NCBI RefSeq assembly: GCF_025152745.1
Contig: NZ_CP104042.1
Location: 248,001-312,000, forward strand
DNA length: 64,000 nucleotides
Origin: Rhizobium sp. WSM4643
GTDB lineage: Bacteria > Pseudomonadota > Alphaproteobacteria > Rhizobiales > Rhizobiaceae
Reading direction: 5' to 3'
This document shows positions 58,707 to 64,000 of the stretch, piece by piece; the first letter of the stretch is position 1; each line of letters begins with the position of its first letter. The position numbers were made by a program, and so were the translations under genes. Under the pieces are notes generated by a model. The model made no database searches, was not told the origin of the DNA, and worked only from the letters and a program-made list of their open reading frames with translations.

Positions 58707-60305
58707 ATGTTCAAGGGAACGATTGACCGAGGTCATCTCGAGTGCGTGGCTGAGCCCCCGATGGACTCGCTGCCCTACCCCAACATCTCTATCAAGATCC
58801 TAGACCATCCTTTGCTCGAGAGCTTCCGGTGGGACACCACTGATCAAATCGTCCTGATCTGTCGCGAGCGTTCCGCCGAAGCGAATGGGCAGGTTGTGGC
58901 ACTCAGGGATTGGCCGATAGAACGAGCGCATGATTTCTGTGCTTTTGGGCGATGGCCATTGGACTATCAGACAATTTCGATCAATCGCCATTCCGGCACG
59001 GTGACCTTCAGCGCCGGACATGGGGGTGTTGCGCCACTTTATATGAAGGTCAGCGGCGAGCGCATTGATCTCTCCTGGTCGATAGCGGACTTTTATTCGG
59101 GCATGACTCTCGCCGACGTCGACACGGACCGAGCTGGCCTGCGTCTTGTGGGGACGCTCCCCTATGCAACAACCACGATGTTTCGCGGTGTTTTCATGCT
59201 GACGGAGCGCGCGTCACTTTGCATCGACAGGATGGGAGCCGTGGAGACGAAATATCCCCCTCCGGCACCGTATTTCATTCCGACCCCACTTGTGGATGGG
59301 GCCGATGTTGCCGCCGCAGCATGCCATTTGATCGACACCCTGCTGCGTCGCTGGCCGCTCACGCCCGCTCTCACGGCTAGCGAATTCAGCGGAGGATTGG
59401 ATTCGGCGGTCGTTGCCGCCATTTTGGCGGGGCAGCATCCTGACGCCCTGCAAACCTATGCCTTGGAGGTCGAGGGACCAGCTCGTAGTCAACAGACTTC
59501 GCGGCGCGAAATAGCAATCGAGCACTTCGGCTTTCGCGACCAAACGCTGCGTGTTGACACGATACCAATGGTTCCGTGTGGGTTCGAAGTGAGTAGCGAC
59601 TACGTCCCCGCTCCCTACAATGCCGATCTGCAGCGGCCTCTCCATCAACTATTGAAGTCGCTCGCAACTGCCTCAGCCCCGCGGGCGGTCGCAACCGGTA
59701 CAGGCGGTGATGAGTTGCTAACGGCCCATGCTTTCGAGCAAAATCACGAGCAGTTCGCTCGTAATGTTAGCGATGCATTCCTTCCTGCGATCTTTCCCTC
59801 CGCCATGACGCTGGTGCTCAAAAACCAATTGCCCGACTATGCAGCAAGCTGCGATCGGGCACCCTTTCCTATTCTGCCGATCTCGGTACTGGAGGCACAC
59901 GCCGCGCGGGCTCCTTTGTTTGCGAGCCATGGCATATGGCCAATTAGCCCATTCGCCCAGCCAGAAGCCGTACGATTTTATCGGAGTTTGCCTTTGGCCT
60001 GGAGGCACGAAAAGGCGCTGCATCGCCGGATGTTGGAACGGCTTGGATATCCAAAACGGTTCTTCGGAGTTTCTACAAGAGAAAATTTCGAACACTATCT
60101 GACCGGCTCGCTGACTATCGGTGCTAGCGAGATCACTAGTCAATTATCCCGCCGTTGCCTGCTGCATGAACTGGGACTGATCGATGCTGACCGCCTGATC
60201 GCCACAATAGACGACATCCGATACGATTCTCCGCTTGGCGAGCTCGGCTTTATCTTCCACGCAATTAACGTTGAACACATGCTTCGGCGAATTGACGGAA
60301 CTTGA
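58707..60305 (+). CDS. asparagine-synthetase-like protein, possible peptide cyclase
   Basis: A 532-residue protein. The N-terminal part (to about 190) has the shape of a glutamine amidotransferase domain (LDYQTISINRHSGTVTFSAG, VAPLYMKV) but no catalytic Cys at position 2, so it cannot use glutamine. The C-terminal ATP-pyrophosphatase domain keeps the PP-loop SGGLDS (228-233) and GTGGDE (331-336). Such Cys-less enzymes include lasso-peptide cyclases (McjC type) and other amide formers. It lies 73 bp after the peptide gene and on the same strand as rhiI. No protease/leader-peptidase or export gene is beside it. Confidence 0.75.
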   Translation: MFKGTIDRGHLECVAEPPMDSLPYPNISIKILDHPLLESFRWDTTDQIVLICRERSAEANGQVVALRDWPIERAHDFCAFGRWPLDYQTISINRHSGTVTFSAGHGGVAPLYMKVSGERIDLSWSIADFYSGMTLADVDTDRAGLRLVGTLPYATTTMFRGVFMLTERASLCIDRMGAVETKYPPPAPYFIPTPLVDGADVAAAACHLIDTLLRRWPLTPALTASEFSGGLDSAVVAAILAGQHPDALQTYALEVEGPARSQQTSRREIAIEHFGFRDQTLRVDTIPMVPCGFEVSSDYVPAPYNADLQRPLHQLLKSLATASAPRAVATGTGGDELLTAHAFEQNHEQFARNVSDAFLPAIFPSAMTLVLKNQLPDYAASCDRAPFPILPISVLEAHAARAPLFASHGIWPISPFAQPEAVRFYRSLPLAWRHEKALHRRMLERLGYPKRFFGVSTRENFEHYLTGSLTIGASEITSQLSRRCLLHELGLIDADRLIATIDDIRYDSPLGELGFIFHAINVEHMLRRIDGT

Positions 60306-61788
<1,483 letters not shown>

Positions 61789-61884
61789 TCACACTGACGC
61801 GCAGCGACACGCAAGGCGCCCGCCATCCCGTGAGGGAGGTTTCGCCGATGTGGCTTCAGCCGGATTTTCCAAGGGGTTGGGTTA

Positions 61885-63381
61885 ATGACCTTCAAATACG
61901 CCAATGACAGTGATTTACATGCGAAGCTTATAGCGGATGTGCTGTCGCAATATCCGGACAAAGCAGCGAAACGCCGAAGTAAACACCTTAGCCTGGCAAC
62001 GAGCGAAAAGGACGCCGGCGAGGAACCAAACGCGATTAGCGAATGCGAGGTAAAGTCGAATATCAAGTCTGTTCCAGGCGTGATGACGATCCGCGGCTGC
62101 GCCTATGCCGGTTCGAAAGGTGTCGTCTGGGGACCAATCAAGGATATGGTTCACATTTCACACGGGCCTGTGGGTTGCGGTCAATATTCCTGGTCGCAAC
62201 GTCGCAACTATTACGTCGGCCTGACGGGCATCGACACGTTCGTAACGATGCAATTTACATCCGATTTTCAGGAAAAGGACATTGTTTTCGGTGGTGACAA
62301 GAAATTGGAAAAGGTCATCGATGAGATCGCTGAACTTTTTCCGCTAAGCAATGGCGTCACCCTGCAATCAGAATGTCCGATCGGCCTGATTGGCGACGAT
62401 ATCGAGGCCGTAGCGCGAAAAAAGGCCAAAGAACACGCGACGACCGTCGTGCCGGTACGCTGCGAAGGCTTCCGTGGCGTGTCGCAATCGCTTGGCCACC
62501 ACATCGCCAACGACGCAATTCGAGATTGGGTCTTCGACAAGAAAGACATAAAATTTGATCCAAGTCCCTACGACGTAAATGTCATAGGCGACTATAACAT
62601 TGGCGGCGACGCATGGGCCTCGCGCATCCTGCTCGAGGAGATCGGATTGCGCGTGGTCGGCAACTGGTCCGGAGATGCAACTCTCGCCGAAGTGGAGCGC
62701 GCGCCGAGAGCGGCACTCAACCTCATTCACTGCTATCGGTCGATGAATTATATCTCCAGGCACATGGAGGAAAAATATGGCATCCCTTGGATGGAGTACA
62801 ATTTCTTTGGACACTCCCAAATCGATGCCTCGCTGCGCGACATAGCCAAGCACTTCGGGCCGGAGATCCAAGAAAAAGCCGAAAAGGTCATAGCCAAATA
62901 CCAACCCCTCGTTTGGGCCGTAATCGACAAATACTGGCAGCGCCTTTCCGGCAAACGGGTGATGCTCTACGTCGGGGGATTGCGTCCTCGTCACGTCGTC
63001 ACCGCCTATGAGGACCTCGGGATGGAAATCGTAGGAACCGGCTACGAATTCGGTCACGGCGACGACTATCAGCGCACTGGCCATTATGTAAAAGAAGGCA
63101 CGCTGATCTACGACGATGTGACTGGCTATGAACTTGAGAAATTCATTGAGGGAATTCGGCCCGATCTCGTCGGGTCCGGCGTTAAAGAAAAATACCCGGT
63201 GCAGAAAATGGGCATTCCATTCCGTCAGATGCACTCATGGGACTATTCTGGTCCGTATCACGGTTATGACGGCTTCGCGATTTTCGCTCGGGACATGGAC
63301 ATGGCCATCAACAATCCAGTTTGGGGTCTCTACGACGCGCCCTGGAAAAATGACCGCGCTTTGGCGGCGGTTGCTGGGTGA
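61885..63381 (+). CDS. nifD: NifD, nitrogenase MoFe protein alpha subunit
   Basis: A 498-residue protein with [33 protein letters not shown] (P-cluster Cys), [18 protein letters not shown] and the FeMo-cofactor ligands around [16 protein letters not shown]. It lies 96 bp after nifH; AAGGGG precedes the ATG at 61885. Confidence 0.98.
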   Translation: MTFKYANDSDLHAKLIADVLSQYPDKAAKRRSKHLSLATSEKDAGEEPNAISECEVKSNIKSVPGVMTIRGCAYAGSKGVVWGPIKDMVHISHGPVGCGQYSWSQRRNYYVGLTGIDTFVTMQFTSDFQEKDIVFGGDKKLEKVIDEIAELFPLSNGVTLQSECPIGLIGDDIEAVARKKAKEHATTVVPVRCEGFRGVSQSLGHHIANDAIRDWVFDKKDIKFDPSPYDVNVIGDYNIGGDAWASRILLEEIGLRVVGNWSGDATLAEVERAPRAALNLIHCYRSMNYISRHMEEKYGIPWMEYNFFGHSQIDASLRDIAKHFGPEIQEKAEKVIAKYQPLVWAVIDKYWQRLSGKRVMLYVGGLRPRHVVTAYEDLGMEIVGTGYEFGHGDDYQRTGHYVKEGTLIYDDVTGYELEKFIEGIRPDLVGSGVKEKYPVQKMGIPFRQMHSWDYSGPYHGYDGFAIFARDMDMAINNPVWGLYDAPWKNDRALAAVAG

Positions 63382-63478
63382 GAACATAGCGTTCGCGCGT
63401 AAAAAACGCGCAACGGCTTAAGCGACGCATGTTTCTGGACCGCCCTTGAGCCGCGGCCAGATCGAAAGAGGTGACCCT

Positions 63479-64000
63479 ATGCCGCAGTCAGCTGAGAAAA
63501 CTCTCGACCACGCGCCCCTATTCTGCGAGCCGGAATACAGGAAGATGTTGGCCAAAAAAAAGCTGAAATTCGAGTGCCCACACCCGGATCAGGTCGTGTC
63601 GGACCAGCGCGAATTCACGAAGAGCTGGGAATACCGCGAGAAAAACTTGGCCCGCCAAGCCCTTGTCGTCAATCCAGCCAAAGCCTGCCAGCCCCTCGGC
63701 GCGGTCTTCGCAGCGGCGGGATTCGAGCGAACGATGTCGTTCGTCCATGGCAGCCAAGGTTGCGTTGCCTACTACAGATCGCACCTATCGCGCCATTTCA
63801 AGGAGCCGTCATCGGTGGTCTCGTCATCGATGACGGAAGACGCCGCTGTATTTGGCGGCTTGAAAAACATGGTCGACGGTCTCGCCAACACATACAAACT
63901 CTATAACCCGAAGATGATCGCGGTGTCGACCACATGTATGGCCGAGGTCATCGGAGATGATCTGCATGGTTTTATCGAAAACGCCAAAAGTGAAGGTTCG
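63479..64000 (+). CDS. nifK: NifK, nitrogenase MoFe protein beta subunit, 3' end cut by window
   Basis: The first 174 residues from ATG 63479 (AGAGG upstream): [40 protein letters not shown] with [20 protein letters not shown] (P-cluster Cys), [20 protein letters not shown] and [17 protein letters not shown]. The gene runs off the right edge. Confidence 0.98.
   Translation, partial: MPQSAEKTLDHAPLFCEPEYRKMLAKKKLKFECPHPDQVVSDQREFTKSWEYREKNLARQALVVNPAKACQPLGAVFAAAGFERTMSFVHGSQGCVAYYRSHLSRHFKEPSSVVSSSMTEDAAVFGGLKNMVDGLANTYKLYNPKMIAVSTTCMAEVIGDDLHGFIENAKSEGS

Overview
The window looks like part of the symbiotic plasmid of a Rhizobium leguminosarum-type bacterium, probably of the symbiovar viciae kind. 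The evidence is gene content and order: nodD-nodABCIJ, nodFEL, nodMNT and nodO, with fixABCX-nifA-nifB and nifHDK on either side, plus a rhiABC/rhiR/rhiI rhizosphere quorum-sensing locus. nodO and rhiABC together are typical of R. leguminosarum sv. viciae. Species and symbiovar are inferred from layout, not from a database search.

Layout. 1-10.77 kb is a surface-polysaccharide cluster: a secreted beta-helix protein and a Wzy-type polymerase on the minus strand; three glycosyltransferases, an ExoP-like chain-length regulator/tyrosine kinase, GDP-mannose 4,6-dehydratase and GDP-fucose synthase on the plus strand. 10.7-13.5 kb is a patch of insertion-sequence remnants (IS481, IS66) around a GntR-type regulator. 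13.5-22.5 kb carries, on the minus strand, fixNOQP (cbb3 oxidase), fixGHIS (its copper supply and assembly) and a Crp/Fnr-type regulator; both fix operons have a TTGAT-N4-RTCAA anaerobox. 22.9-25.9 kb holds a truncated IS5-type element, a broken small secreted-protein gene and two tandem RhiA-like genes, apparently driven by an inverted copy of the nifH promoter. 26.7-34.5 kb is fixABCX-nifA-nifB-fdxN-nifT/fixU. 34.6-35.3 kb is a broken methyltransferase. 35.7-51.5 kb is the nodulation region with four recognisable nod boxes (before nodA, nodF, nodM and nodO). 49.2-50.5 kb holds IS110 and IS21 remnants. 53-58.1 kb carries an Omp25/RopB-like porin, rhiR, rhiCBA and rhiI. 58.4-60.3 kb has a small peptide gene and an asparagine-synthetase-like gene that I cannot match to a known symbiosis function. 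60.9-64 kb is nifHDK, with nifK cut by the window end.

How it works together. Plant flavonoids acting through NodD would switch on the four nod-box units to make and export the Nod factor (NodABC backbone, NodFE special acyl chain, NodL acetyl group, NodM glucosamine supply, NodIJ export) and secrete NodO. RhiR/RhiI would control rhiABC by acyl-homoserine lactone. In the nodule, low oxygen acts through Fnr/FixK-type proteins on fixNOQP/fixGHIS, and NifA with sigma-54 acts on nifH, fixA and the duplicated promoter at 26 kb. The most interesting points are the peptide/cyclase-like pair beside rhiI, the duplicated nifH promoter facing RhiA-like genes, and a perfect anaerobox between nodA and nodD.
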